A stretch of DNA of 64,000 nucleotides from Clostridiaceae bacterium (GTDB taxonomy: Bacteria; Bacillota; Clostridia; Oscillospirales; Acutalibacteraceae). A program made the position numbers and the translations under genes. The stretch lies in the NCBI GenBank assembly GCA_016287385.1, contig JAEEWM010000017.1, forward strand, positions 1 through 64,000, written 5' to 3'. Each line of letters begins with the position of its first letter. Within the stretch, counting starts at the first letter, position 1. The notes beneath the pieces are model-generated. The model saw only the letters and a list, made by a program, of their open reading frames with translations. It did no database searches and was not told where the DNA came from. Of this stretch, positions 1 to 7,439 are shown in pieces.

Positions 1-981
1 GACGAAATGGTGGTGGATATCAACACGCAGTATTTCGAGGAACACGGCGGTTACGATTACGCCGTTCGCTTCTATGAGGAGGCATACCGTTTCGCCGCAG
101 CCGAGTTCGGTGAGGAGAATATCATCTCCGCCGTTATGCACTCGGACGAACTGAATAAGGCGATGACCGCGCACTACGGCTATCCGGTGTATCACTATCA
201 TATGCACATCGTGGCGATCCCAGTCGTGGAGAAAAAGGTACTGTGGACGAAGCGGTGCAAGGATCCGAAGCTCGTCGGAACGGTAAAGGAGACGATTTGG
301 CAGATCAGCCATTCAAAGAAATGGAAGTCTGCACCAAAGCTCGATGAGCGCGGCGAGCCCGTCAAGAATCCCGACGGTACTCCGGTGCTCGTCACGTCGT
401 ACAGTCTTTTGCAGGACAGATTCTTTGAACACATGAGCGGCGCCGGATTTGAGGATTTCGTGCGGGGCGAGCGCGGCAGTACGACGGAGCATCTTTCCTC
501 TCTCGACTATCAAATCAAAAAGGACACCGAACGGTTGAACGAGATCAAGGCGAAGATCGAAAAAGAGCAGGTCGTATATGATACCATTCACCCGGAGAAC
601 AAGACCTTTATGGAGATCGACGATATGGGCAAGAAAGGCATCACCGGCAAGTACACCGTGGCTAAGGAGGATTACGACACGCTGACGTCGCTTGCCAAAG
701 AGGGCATTTCAAGCCGTGGCAAGATACGCGAGCTTAAAGACGAAAACAAGCGTCTGTGGACAAAGGTGTTCAGCCTTGAAAAGCAGATCGAACGTCTGCA
801 GGACTATATCAAACGGCTTGAAGATTTCTGCCGTCCGTATCTGGAAGCGATGAAGCGTTTCCCGGAGAAGGTAAAAGAATTCTTTACGAACCTGCTGAAT
901 CCAAAGGAAAAGGTAAAAGAACAGGAACCCGAAATACAAATCAAACCGAAAAGAAAGAAAAAGGAGGAAATTGAAAGATGA
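1..981 (+). CDS. MobV/Pre-type plasmid recombination enzyme (relaxase), 5' end missing
   Basis: Relaxase that would nick the element at oriT to start mobilization. The frame is open from the first base, so the N-terminus lies outside the window and the Met at position 7 is internal. A YHYHMHIV segment (visible residues about 62-68 from that Met) gives the clustered metal-binding histidines of the family's third motif, preceded by a conserved MHSDE segment. Two Lys/Glu-rich coiled-coil stretches follow (about residues 165-185 and 235-275), ending in a very basic tail. The stop overlaps the next start by 4 bases (ATGA), so the two are translationally coupled. Known for the family: mobilization of plasmids and integrative elements. 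Inference: it serves the same element as the recombinase downstream. Confidence 0.88.
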   Translation, partial: DEMVVDINTQYFEEHGGYDYAVRFYEEAYRFAAAEFGEENIISAVMHSDELNKAMTAHYGYPVYHYHMHIVAIPVVEKKVLWTKRCKDPKLVGTVKETIWQISHSKKWKSAPKLDERGEPVKNPDGTPVLVTSYSLLQDRFFEHMSGAGFEDFVRGERGSTTEHLSSLDYQIKKDTERLNEIKAKIEKEQVVYDTIHPENKTFMEIDDMGKKGITGKYTVAKEDYDTLTSLAKEGISSRGKIRELKDENKRLWTKVFSLEKQIERLQDYIKRLEDFCRPYLEAMKRFPEKVKEFFTNLLNPKEKVKEQEPEIQIKPKRKKKEEIER

Positions 982-1214
982 AAGAAGACAGATTTATCGT
1001 CGGGATCGGACAGGGAGAACATGAATATACCGTCAACGGAGTGAAATATATCGTTGATTCGGTATTCAGACCCTTCGATTTCAAAAACTTCAAAAATACG
1101 CTTGCGGAAGTGGTCGAAAAGTATATCAAAAACGACCTCGCAGACTGGACAAATGACGAAAAAGGTGGTATAATGATCACGGAATGTGTATCGACTGCCG
1201 GAAAGGAGGACTAA
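978..1214 (+). CDS. Small conserved-type protein of the mobile element, function unknown
   Basis: A 78-residue ORF wedged between relaxase and recombinase, overlapping the relaxase stop by 4 bases and the recombinase start by one (TAATG). It has no signal peptide or membrane segment. The central part reads like a compact alpha/beta fold (GVKYIVDSVFRPF) followed by a helix. Small proteins in this slot are common in clostridial mobilizable elements and usually have no assigned function. The perfect coupling on both sides supports a real gene. I do not recognise it. Confidence 0.65.
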   Translation: MKEDRFIVGIGQGEHEYTVNGVKYIVDSVFRPFDFKNFKNTLAEVVEKYIKNDLADWTNDEKGGIMITECVSTAGKED

Positions 1215-2920
1215 TGCAGTCGAACAAAAAGAAAAACAATGCAGGGATCACTGCGCTGTACTGCCGTCTGTCGCGTGACGACGGCACGGAATGCGAAAGC
1301 AATTCCATCGCCAACCAGAAGAAATACCTCGCTCAAAAGGCAAAGGAATACGGCTTCACCAACACGAAATATTACCTTGACGACGGTTATACGGGAACGA
1401 ATATCAACCGTCCGGGCTTCCAGTCGATGCTCGACGATATCGATATGGGCTTCGTCAGCGTCGTGATGGTCAAAGACCTGTCCCGGCTCGGTCGTGACTA
1501 CGTTGCGGTCGGCTCGTTCCTCGACAGCTATTTTCCAGAACACGGCGTCCGCTTTATCGCCGTAAACGATATGGTGGACAGTGCGGAGGGAGAAAACGAG
1601 ATCGCGCCGTTCAAAAACGTTATGAACGAAATGTACGCAAGGGATATTTCGCAGAAGATCAAGACGTCTCACCGGCTGAGAGGCAATATGGGAGAACCGC
1701 TCGCACCGCCGCCTTACGGCTATATGAAAGACCCGCTGAACAAGAAAAAGTGGGTGATCGATCCGGAAGCGGCAGGGATCGTCCGTGACATCTTCCGTAT
1801 GTGTCTTGAAGGAAAAGGCAACGAGACCATCGCCCGGCTTTTGCAGGAGCGTCAGGTACTTGTCCCGATGGCGTACTGGCAGAGCAAGGGTTTACCGCGC
1901 GGAGGCAAGAAAACGCAGGAAAATCCGTACAAGTGGTGCAAATCCTCGGTCGCCAAGATCCTTGCCCAGCAGGAATACTGCGGAGACGTGATCAACTTCA
2001 AATCCTATTCCAAGTCTTTCAAGAACAAGACGCGCATCCAGAACGACCCGTCCCAGTGGAAGATATTCAAGGACGTCCACGAGCCGATCATCAGCCGCGA
2101 CACCTTTGAGCAGGTGCAGGCGCTTGTCGCCAAAACGAAGCGCCGCGCGCCGAACAAAAAACTGGCGGAAAAGAATATGTTTTGCGATATTCTCTATTGC
2201 GCGGACTGCGGGCATAAGATGTGGTTCAACGTTTGCCATCCGAACACGAGCATCAAGCATTTCAAATGCTCCAACTACAAAAGCGGTCGCGGCACTTGTG
2301 AGGGAACGCATTATATCCGCGCCGATTCGCTTGAGACGGTGGTGCTGATGGAATTGAAAAAGCTCACCAACTTTCTGCGGGACGACGAAGAGGAGTTTGC
2401 AGGCATTCTTGAAGCCAAGACGAACAGCAGCATCGCCGCAAAACAGAAAGCCACACAGGAGGCGCTTCAGAAAGCCATCGTCCGCAGCAAAGACGTGGAT
2501 CGGCTCTACGAAGGACTGTATGAGAATATGGTTAACGGCAAGGTCACGGAGCAGTGGTATATGCACATGTCGCAGAAGTATGAGCTCGAACGCGGAGAAT
2601 TGCAGGACAAGATCAGGAAATACCGGGTGGAGCTCCTCGGTTTAGAGGACATCCGCCACGAAAAAGAGCATTTCCTTGCCGCGATCCGTACCTTTATGCG
2701 TATGCAGACGCTGACGCCCGTGCTTCTGCGGGAGTTGATCGACAAGATCGAAGTCCACAGGATCGAGGGAACCGGTAAAAACCGTACTCAGCAGATCACC
2801 ATTCACTACAAATTCATCGGTGCGCTGGAGATCCCGGCGGGGCCGAAAAACGAACGTCTCAAACTCGATACCCGTCGAGGCGTCGCGGTAGAGTATCTTC
2901 CCAACACCGTGACCGCCTGA
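1214..2920 (+). CDS. Large serine recombinase (TndX/TnpX-like)
   Basis: Site-specific DNA recombinase for excision and integration of the element. The N-terminal resolvase domain carries the catalytic serine in ALYCRLSRDDG (Ser20) and the VKDLSRLGRDY helix. A recombinase domain with APPPYGY follows (about residues 155-165). A zinc ribbon comes next (CADCGHKMWF then CSNYKSGRGTC), then a coiled-coil region and a C-terminal domain ending near residue 568. I chose the ATG at 1214 because GGAAAGGAGGA lies just before it; an ATG at 1184 in the same frame lacks such a site. Length fits the 530-570 residues usual for this family. Members of this family often insert at GA or GG dinucleotides rather than at a fixed tRNA site. 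Confidence 0.92.
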   Translation: MQSNKKKNNAGITALYCRLSRDDGTECESNSIANQKKYLAQKAKEYGFTNTKYYLDDGYTGTNINRPGFQSMLDDIDMGFVSVVMVKDLSRLGRDYVAVGSFLDSYFPEHGVRFIAVNDMVDSAEGENEIAPFKNVMNEMYARDISQKIKTSHRLRGNMGEPLAPPPYGYMKDPLNKKKWVIDPEAAGIVRDIFRMCLEGKGNETIARLLQERQVLVPMAYWQSKGLPRGGKKTQENPYKWCKSSVAKILAQQEYCGDVINFKSYSKSFKNKTRIQNDPSQWKIFKDVHEPIISRDTFEQVQALVAKTKRRAPNKKLAEKNMFCDILYCADCGHKMWFNVCHPNTSIKHFKCSNYKSGRGTCEGTHYIRADSLETVVLMELKKLTNFLRDDEEEFAGILEAKTNSSIAAKQKATQEALQKAIVRSKDVDRLYEGLYENMVNGKVTEQWYMHMSQKYELERGELQDKIRKYRVELLGLEDIRHEKEHFLAAIRTFMRMQTLTPVLLRELIDKIEVHRIEGTGKNRTQQITIHYKFIGALEIPAGPKNERLKLDTRRGVAVEYLPNTVTA

Positions 2921-2921
2921 C

Positions 2922-2951
2922 AAAAAACGAGCAGACTCACCGAGCCTGCTC
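2922..2951 (-). terminator. Hairpin with T-run, minus strand, just past the recombinase
   Basis: Arms 2929-2938 and 2942-2951 form a 10-bp stem (one G-T pair) around a 3-base loop. Read on the minus strand it is followed by six T (2927-2922), as in an intrinsic terminator. It sits directly after the recombinase stop, so it may shield the element from minus-strand transcription coming from the tRNA side. Confidence 0.55.
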
Positions 2952-2987
2952 CCTTACATACGAATATCAGATAAGTTGAATATATAG

Positions 2988-3031
2988 AAAAAACTGAGTG
3001 TTCATAACTCACTTGCGTTATGAACACTCAG
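2988..3031 (-). terminator. Intrinsic terminator of the HPr/tRNA-Pro transcript
   Basis: A perfect 15-bp stem (2994-3008 with 3017-3031) and 8-base loop, followed on the minus strand by TTTTTT. It begins two bases after the CCA end of tRNA-Pro, so it ends the tRNA transcript. Confidence 0.9.
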
Positions 3032-3033
3032 CA

Positions 3034-3109
3034 TGGTCCGAGTGACAAGACTTGAACTTGCGGCCTCTTGACCCCCAGTCAAGCGCGCTACCAGCTGCGC
3101 CACACCCGG
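3034..3109 (-). tRNA. tRNA-Pro (anticodon GGG)
   Basis: A 76-nt cloverleaf on the minus strand. The acceptor stem CCGGGTG pairs with CACTCGG (one G-T pair). The D arm is GCGC/GCGC, the anticodon arm is CTTGA/TCAAG with loop CTGGGGG (anticodon GGG, reading CCC), and the T arm has loop TTCAAGT. The 3' CCA is encoded (3034-3036) after discriminator A. It lies downstream of the HPr gene on the same strand and may be cotranscribed with it. Confidence 0.93.
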
Positions 3110-3155
3110 ATATTTTGCCGTGTGAAAGCACGGCGTTTATTTTTATTCCTATCAA

Positions 3156-3419
3156 TTACTCGGCAAAGCCGGATTCAACCAACGCGACAAGTCCGTTGAT
3201 CGCCTGTTCGGCATCGATACCGTCGGCAATGATCCTTATCGTCGTTCCGCCGACGATACCGAGTGATAAAACACCCAGTAAGCTCTTGGCGTTTACCTTG
3301 CGTTCATCCTTTTCCACCCATATTGAAGATTTATATTCGTTAGCCTTCTGGATGAAGAAAGTCGCGGGGCGGGCATGCAGTCCAACCTGATTATGTATAA
3401 CAACATCTCTAACGCACAT
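3156..3419 (-). CDS. ptsH: HPr phosphocarrier protein
   Basis: An 87-residue HPr. The GLHARPA motif places the phosphorylatable histidine at residue 15, and AKSLLGVLSLG places the regulatory serine at residue 46, as in low-GC Gram-positive HPr. It would carry phosphate from enzyme I to sugar PTS permeases, and after Ser46 phosphorylation act in carbon catabolite repression. A good Shine-Dalgarno (AAAGGAG) precedes the ATG, and a near-perfect promoter lies about 60 bases upstream. No enzyme I or permease is adjacent. The presence of His15 argues against Crh, which has Gln there. Confidence 0.93.
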   Translation of the reverse strand: MCVRDVVIHNQVGLHARPATFFIQKANEYKSSIWVEKDERKVNAKSLLGVLSLGIVGGTTIRIIADGIDAEQAINGLVALVESGFAE

Positions 3420-3478
3420 ATAGCATACTCCTTTAACATACCGAATGCAAAAATACTACATATTCAACTTCTGCGTTT

Positions 3479-3506
3479 ATTATACTATATTAAATGCGAT
3501 TGTCAA
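3479..3506 (-). promoter_or_regulatory. Sigma-A promoter for ptsH
   Basis: On the minus strand TTGACA (3506-3501), a 16-base spacer, and TATAAT (3484-3479) preceded by TAG. The expected start is near 3472, giving a leader of about 50 bases to the HPr ATG. The rest of the 3420-3596 gap shows nothing else clear. Confidence 0.85.
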
Positions 3507-3596
3507 CGATTTGTTAATAAGTTCTAAATTTAATCCAATTTTTTGAGCAAAAACACTGTCGCTTTTGGTCAAAATGATAAGGAAAAATCTGGCAGG

Positions 3597-4328
3597 TTAC
3601 CGCTTTTCCGCGCCGTCCAGCAGTTTTCGATCGTCTTCGGACAGTTTAAGCTTACGGAACATATCCTTACGGCGACGTCCGGTTTCAAGAAGCGACTGAA
3701 GCCTTCGCCATTTTTCTATTTCAGCATGATTGCCGGAAAGCAGAACCTCGGGCACTTCCCTGCCGAGCCACTGCGCCGGTCTTGTGTACTGCGGGTATTC
3801 GAGAAGTCCGGCAAAATGGCTTTCCTCCTCGAAGCAAATATCATCCGCCAGCACGCCTTCAAGCATTCTGCAAACGGCGTCGGTGAGTGTCAGCGCAGGC
3901 AATTCCCCGCCGGTAAGCACGTAATCGCCCACCGAAATCTCTTCATCGACTATTTCGTCTATAACGCGCTGGTCAACGCCTTCATAATGTCCGCAGAGAA
4001 TAACGATTCTGTCAAGCTTTGAAAGCTCGACCACCCGCTTTTGGGTGAGTGTTTTGCCTTTGGGCGACATATATATAAGGTGCGGCTTCGGCTCATCCTC
4101 ACCGTAAAGACTTTTATAGCAGTTATATATAGGCGCCGCCGCCATTATCATACCCATTCCGCCGCCGTAGGGCATATCATCGACCTTGTTATGCTTGTTG
4201 CCGGCGAAATCGCGGATATCGGTAATCACTATACTGACCTTGCCCGCCTTGCGCGCCCTGCCGATTATGCTTTCGGAAACGACCCGTTCGCACATATCGG
4301 GGAAAAGCGTCATTATATCAATCCTCAT
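3597..4328 (-). CDS. trmD: tRNA (guanine37-N1)-methyltransferase
   Basis: A 243-residue SPOUT-class methyltransferase that makes m1G37 in tRNAs reading CNN/GNN-type codons, preventing +1 frameshifts. The N-terminus MRIDIMTLFPDM and the YGGGMGM loop are diagnostic; LCGHYEGVDQRV and SVGDYVLTGGE form the trefoil-knot SAM site. I place the start at the ATG at 4328, because the family begins this way; a TTG two codons upstream is possible. It overlaps the end of rimM by 11 bases. In many Firmicutes rplS follows trmD; here the operon ends and HPr follows instead. Confidence 0.95.
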   Translation of the reverse strand: MRIDIMTLFPDMCERVVSESIIGRARKAGKVSIVITDIRDFAGNKHNKVDDMPYGGGMGMIMAAAPIYNCYKSLYGEDEPKPHLIYMSPKGKTLTQKRVVELSKLDRIVILCGHYEGVDQRVIDEIVDEEISVGDYVLTGGELPALTLTDAVCRMLEGVLADDICFEEESHFAGLLEYPQYTRPAQWLGREVPEVLLSGNHAEIEKWRRLQSLLETGRRRKDMFRKLKLSEDDRKLLDGAEKR

Positions 4329-4830
4329 CGTCAAATATACCTTTCATCGGACATATTTCGATTATCTCTTTTTCTATATCAACGTTCTTTACCACTTCGT
4401 CTATCGCGGGTAAAAGATATTCTTTTTCGCCGTTTTTGATGTGCCACACGTCGTTCGCGCCGGTTTTTGAAACATCGCTTAACACGCCGTATGCGGCGCC
4501 GGTGGCGAAGTCCTTAACCGCACACCCAATAAGTTCGCTTACAAAATAGCGGTCAACGGGTAAACCTGCGTCTTCACGCTTTATATAAAGCACCCGGTTT
4601 CGCAGCTTTTCCGCCTGCTCTATCGTATCAACGCCCTCTATCTTCGCAATAACGACATTGCCGTGCGGCTGTATTTTTTCAATTTTTAACGGCTTCTTTT
4701 CGGTGCCGGTGTAAAGCGTATCAAAGCCGCATAAAAACGCGCCGTCATCCGCCCACGGCATTATTCGCACCATACCGCGCACACCGTGAGTGCCTACAGC
4801 TTTACCGACTTCTATAAACTCTTTTTTCAT
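4318..4830 (-). CDS. rimM: Ribosome maturation factor
   Basis: A 170-residue RimM that assists assembly of the 30S head by binding S19. The N-terminal RimM barrel has VGKAVGTHGVRGMVRI; the C-terminal PRC barrel has YLLPAIDEVVKNVD. It is the upstream partner of trmD, with overlapping ends. The Shine-Dalgarno is weak (AGGCGGTG). An intrinsic-terminator-like hairpin lies between khpA and this gene, so rimM-trmD may be made at a lower level than the ribosomal genes before it. Confidence 0.95.
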   Translation of the reverse strand: MKKEFIEVGKAVGTHGVRGMVRIMPWADDGAFLCGFDTLYTGTEKKPLKIEKIQPHGNVVIAKIEGVDTIEQAEKLRNRVLYIKREDAGLPVDRYFVSELIGCAVKDFATGAAYGVLSDVSKTGANDVWHIKNGEKEYLLPAIDEVVKNVDIEKEIIEICPMKGIFDDED

Positions 4831-4856
4831 AACACACCGCCTAACACCTGAATGGA

Positions 4857-4908
4857 AAAAATACCCCCTCGTATGCGGAGGGGGTCTTCCGGCGGGAATT
4901 TCCGCCGG
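4857..4908 (-). terminator. Internal terminator/attenuator between khpA and rimM
   Basis: Read on the minus strand, a first hairpin (arms 4902-4908 and 4889-4895, CCGGCGG/CCGCCGG) is followed by a second (4878-4885 with 4863-4870, ACCCCCTC/GAGGGGGT, 7-base loop) and then ATTTTTT. The second has the form of an intrinsic terminator within what is otherwise a continuous operon, so partial read-through into rimM-trmD is likely. Confidence 0.75.
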
Positions 4909-4919
4909 GAAATCTTATT

Positions 4920-5156
4920 TTATTCGTCAATGTCAACCGCGATTTTCTGGTCGTTGCGGTTAGCGGCGGCACGCATAACCGTGCGGATAGCCTTGGCTAT
5001 TCTGCCCTGCTTGCCGATAACTCTGCCCATATCGTCCTGCGCCACGCGAAGGTGATATACTATAATACCCTCTTCGTTGGGCTCGTCAACAGTAACGTTT
5101 ACCGCTTCCGGATTCTCAACAAGACCGGACGCGATCGCAATAAGAAGTTCGCTCAT
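4920..5156 (-). CDS. khpA: KH-domain RNA-binding protein KhpA (YlqC)
   Basis: A 78-residue single KH domain with the RNA-gripping loop in VIGKQGRIAKAI (GxxG type). In Firmicutes KhpA pairs with KhpB (Jag/EloR) and affects cell elongation and RNA metabolism. Its position after rpsP and before rimM is the conserved one. The 98-base gap to rpsP holds a GC-rich hairpin (5211-5228) without a T-run. Confidence 0.93.
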   Translation of the reverse strand: MSELLIAIASGLVENPEAVNVTVDEPNEEGIIVYHLRVAQDDMGRVIGKQGRIAKAIRTVMRAAANRNDQKIAVDIDE

Positions 5157-5254
5157 AATAGATTTTCTCCAAACTTAAAACTTTTAATTCTTGCGGCAAC
5201 AGCCGCGTTTTTCCGCGCAAGCGCGGAAGTGCATCTGAATCAGGAACCGCGTTA

Positions 5255-5497
5255 TCAAAGAACGCCGTTCTTTTTGAGAAGCGCTTTTACCGTATCGGTA
5301 GGCTGAGCGCCGTTTTTGATCCACTGCTGAGCTTTTTCGGCGTCGATTTTCACCTGCGCCGGCTCTTTGGTCGGGTCATAGTAACCGATTTCTTCAATGA
5401 AACGTCCGTCACGCGGATATCTCGAATCGGCAACGACAACGCGATAGAAGGGCGCTTTTTTTGCACCAATTCTGCGAAGTCTGATTTTAACCGCCAT
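5255..5497 (-). CDS. rpsP: 30S ribosomal protein S16
   Basis: An 80-residue S16. The start [19 protein letters not shown] and the segment [22 protein letters not shown] are family hallmarks. It lies between ffh and khpA as in other Firmicutes. A GGAGGTG site precedes the ATG. Length is normal. Confidence 0.97.
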   Translation of the reverse strand: MAVKIRLRRIGAKKAPFYRVVVADSRYPRDGRFIEEIGYYDPTKEPAQVKIDAEKAQQWIKNGAQPTDTVKALLKKNGVL

Positions 5498-5546
5498 ACT
5501 CTTGCACCTCCAATTAAAATTTATATGTTCAAGGTAAAATGTTACC

Positions 5547-6887
5547 CTAAAAACCTAAACTGCTCGGGTCAAAGCCGCGAAGCATACGGCGCTTGCCGCC
5601 CTTGCTTCTCATCTGCTTAAACATTTTCTTCATCTGATCGTACTGCCGCATAAGCCGGTTTACGTCTTCCACGGTCTGCCCGCAGCCCGCCGCGATACGC
5701 CTGCGGCGAGAAGCGTTTATTATATCCGGGTGCGTACGCTCCTTCTGCGTCATCGACTTGATTATCGCCTCTACCCTGTCCATCTGGCGTTCATCTATAT
5801 CGGCGTTGCGAAGCTGCTTATCCATACCCGGAAGCATTGAAAGAATATTTTTGATACTGCCCATTTTTTTAAGCTGGGCAAACTGATCGAGCAGGTCGTT
5901 CAGGTCAAACTTGTTCTCCTGAATACGCCTTGCCGCTTCCTCAGCCTTCTTTTCATCAAGCTGGGTTTCCGCTTTTTCAATGAGCGAGAGCATATCGCCC
6001 ATACCGAGTATACGCGACGCCATACGGTCGGGATGGAACTCCTCAAGTCCGTCAAGCTTTTCACCGACGCCGGCGAACATAATGGGTTTGCCCGTTACCG
6101 CGCGTACCGAAAGCGCCGCGCCACCGCGAGTGTCACCGTCAAGCTTGGTGAGGATAACGCCGTCGATTTCAAGCAGGTCGTTAAATTCCTTTGCTACGTT
6201 TACCGCGTCCTGACCTATCATTGCGTCGACCACAAGCAGTATGTCGGTAACCTCGACCGCTTTGGTTATGCGGACGAGTTCCTCCATAAGCTCGGTATCT
6301 ATATGAAGACGTCCCGCGGTATCGAGGATAACGTAATCGTAACCGTAATCCCTCGCGTACGCCACCGCCTCTTTCGCGGTTTTCTCGGGCGGCTGCGTGC
6401 CGCGTTCAAAAACGTAAGCGTCAACCGCGGCGCCTACCACCTTTAACTGCTCGATGGCCGCCGGACGGTATATATCGCAGGCAACGAGCATAGGCCGGTT
6501 GCCCTTCGATTTCAGATATTTTGCAAGCTTCGCGCTGTGAGTGGTTTTACCCGAGCCCTGAAGACCGCACATCATAATGACGGTGGGTATCCTCGGCGCT
6601 ACTTTAAGCCGCGCGTTTTCGCCGCCCATAAGAGCGGTCAGCTCATCGCGCACTATACGAACGACGCTCTGCGCGGCGGTAAGACTTTCAAAAACGTTTT
6701 CGCCTATACATTTTTCGGTGAGAGTATTGGTAAAATCCTTTGCGACCTTATAGTTTACGTCGGCTTCGAGAAGGCTGAGACGCACTTCGCGCATCGCCTC
6801 TCTTACGTCGCTTTCGGTAAGTCTGCCTTTGTTGCGCAGTTTTTTGAAAACACCCGTAAGCTTATCGGAAAGACTTGAAAACGCCAT
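5547..6887 (-). CDS. ffh: Signal recognition particle GTPase Ffh/SRP54
   Basis: A 446-residue SRP protein that binds signal peptides on nascent chains and targets them to FtsY at the membrane. The N domain leads into the G domain (P-loop [15 protein letters not shown], then [20 protein letters not shown]). The methionine-rich M domain ([10 protein letters not shown], then [16 protein letters not shown]) binds 4.5S RNA and signal peptides. I start at the ATG at 6887, because GGAGGTG is correctly spaced from it; a GTG three codons earlier overlaps that site. It follows ylxM by 32 bases. Confidence 0.96.
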   Translation of the reverse strand: MAFSSLSDKLTGVFKKLRNKGRLTESDVREAMREVRLSLLEADVNYKVAKDFTNTLTEKCIGENVFESLTAAQSVVRIVRDELTALMGGENARLKVAPRIPTVIMMCGLQGSGKTTHSAKLAKYLKSKGNRPMLVACDIYRPAAIEQLKVVGAAVDAYVFERGTQPPEKTAKEAVAYARDYGYDYVILDTAGRLHIDTELMEELVRITKAVEVTDILLVVDAMIGQDAVNVAKEFNDLLEIDGVILTKLDGDTRGGAALSVRAVTGKPIMFAGVGEKLDGLEEFHPDRMASRILGMGDMLSLIEKAETQLDEKKAEEAARRIQENKFDLNDLLDQFAQLKKMGSIKNILSMLPGMDKQLRNADIDERQMDRVEAIIKSMTQKERTHPDIINASRRRRIAAGCGQTVEDVNRLMRQYDQMKKMFKQMRSKGGKRRMLRGFDPSSLGF

Positions 6888-6919
6888 ACTTCCCACCTCC
6901 CGTCGTCAGTTAAAAACAA

Positions 6920-7225
6920 TCAGATTTCCTCTAAAACAGCGGATATGCGCCTGATTTTTTCGCCGTCCGCAATGTCCGAAGCGCAAATGCTTTTAAGCGC
7001 GGATATTTTCTTCTCGTAGCCGCACTCCGCTTCAAACCTTTTAAGCTGCGCCTCGCCGCGGCGGATAATATCGCTTACCGCCTGGCGCGTAGTACCCTCG
7101 TTTTCGGCAATTTCGGCAAGCGAAAGATCGTCATTATAATAATGCGACATCAACTCACGCTGTTTTTCGCTTAAAAATGCGCCGTATACATCCAGAAGAG
7201 CGCCGACGTATAAATCTTTTGCCAT
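6920..7225 (-). CDS. ylxM: YlxM/p13-like helix-turn-helix SRP accessory protein
   Basis: A 101-residue protein of the UPF0122 family. A sigma70-region-4-like helix-turn-helix is seen in LSLAEIAENEGTTRQAVSDI, followed by a charged helix. The gene nearly always precedes ffh, and the streptococcal homolog modulates the SRP pathway. A consensus promoter lies directly upstream, making this the first gene of the ylxM-to-trmD operon. Confidence 0.92.
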   Translation of the reverse strand: MAKDLYVGALLDVYGAFLSEKQRELMSHYYNDDLSLAEIAENEGTTRQAVSDIIRRGEAQLKRFEAECGYEKKISALKSICASDIADGEKIRRISAVLEEI

Positions 7226-7268
7226 AGCGCGCCCTCCAGCCTGTCAAGTTTTTTTCTTTACATCACGC

Positions 7269-7297
7269 ATTATAACACCGCCGGCGCCGGATGTCAA
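7269..7297 (-). promoter_or_regulatory. Sigma-A promoter of the ylxM-ffh operon
   Basis: On the minus strand TTGACA (7297-7292), 17-base spacer, TATAAT (7274-7269): a full consensus match. The -35 box is one arm of the inverted repeat TGTCAAG-N7-CTTGACA (7292-7312). Confidence 0.88.
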
Positions 7298-7381
7298 GAA
7301 AAAATCTTGACAAGTTGACAGCGAAATTACTGAGCATTTCTATACGGTTACTGTTTTTTTCACAAATATTGCTTTTTCCTC

Positions 7382-7410
7382 TTGAAGTCGCGGAGAAAAA
7401 ATACTATAAT
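7382..7410 (+). promoter_or_regulatory. Sigma-A promoter for the DUF3048 lipoprotein gene
   Basis: TTGAAG (7382-7387), 17-base spacer, TATAAT (7405-7410). The start would be near 7417, leaving a short leader with GGAGG eight bases before the ATG. Confidence 0.75.
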
Positions 7411-7439
7411 GTTTCAAGACAGTTACGGAGGTCCTTTAC

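Larger units (their letters stand above)
1..2952 (+). mobile_element. Right end of an integrated mobilizable or conjugative element
   Basis: The first 2.9 kb hold a relaxase, a small overlapping ORF and a large serine recombinase in one tightly packed + strand operon, the usual cargo at the end of Tn4451/Tn5397-like elements. Isoleucine codons here are mostly ATC, while the chromosomal genes to the right use ATA and ATT freely, which fits recent transfer. Beyond the recombinase stop the sequence returns to a tRNA and conserved housekeeping genes. The left end lies outside the window. The exact right junction is not visible; 2952 is only the end of the first hairpin after the recombinase. Confidence 0.75.

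Noticed and set aside
2921-3109. tRNA-Pro 3' end as attachment site of the element
   Set aside because: No repeat of the tRNA end is seen in the window, and TndX/TnpX-type serine recombinases usually do not use tRNA genes; the left end would be needed to test it.
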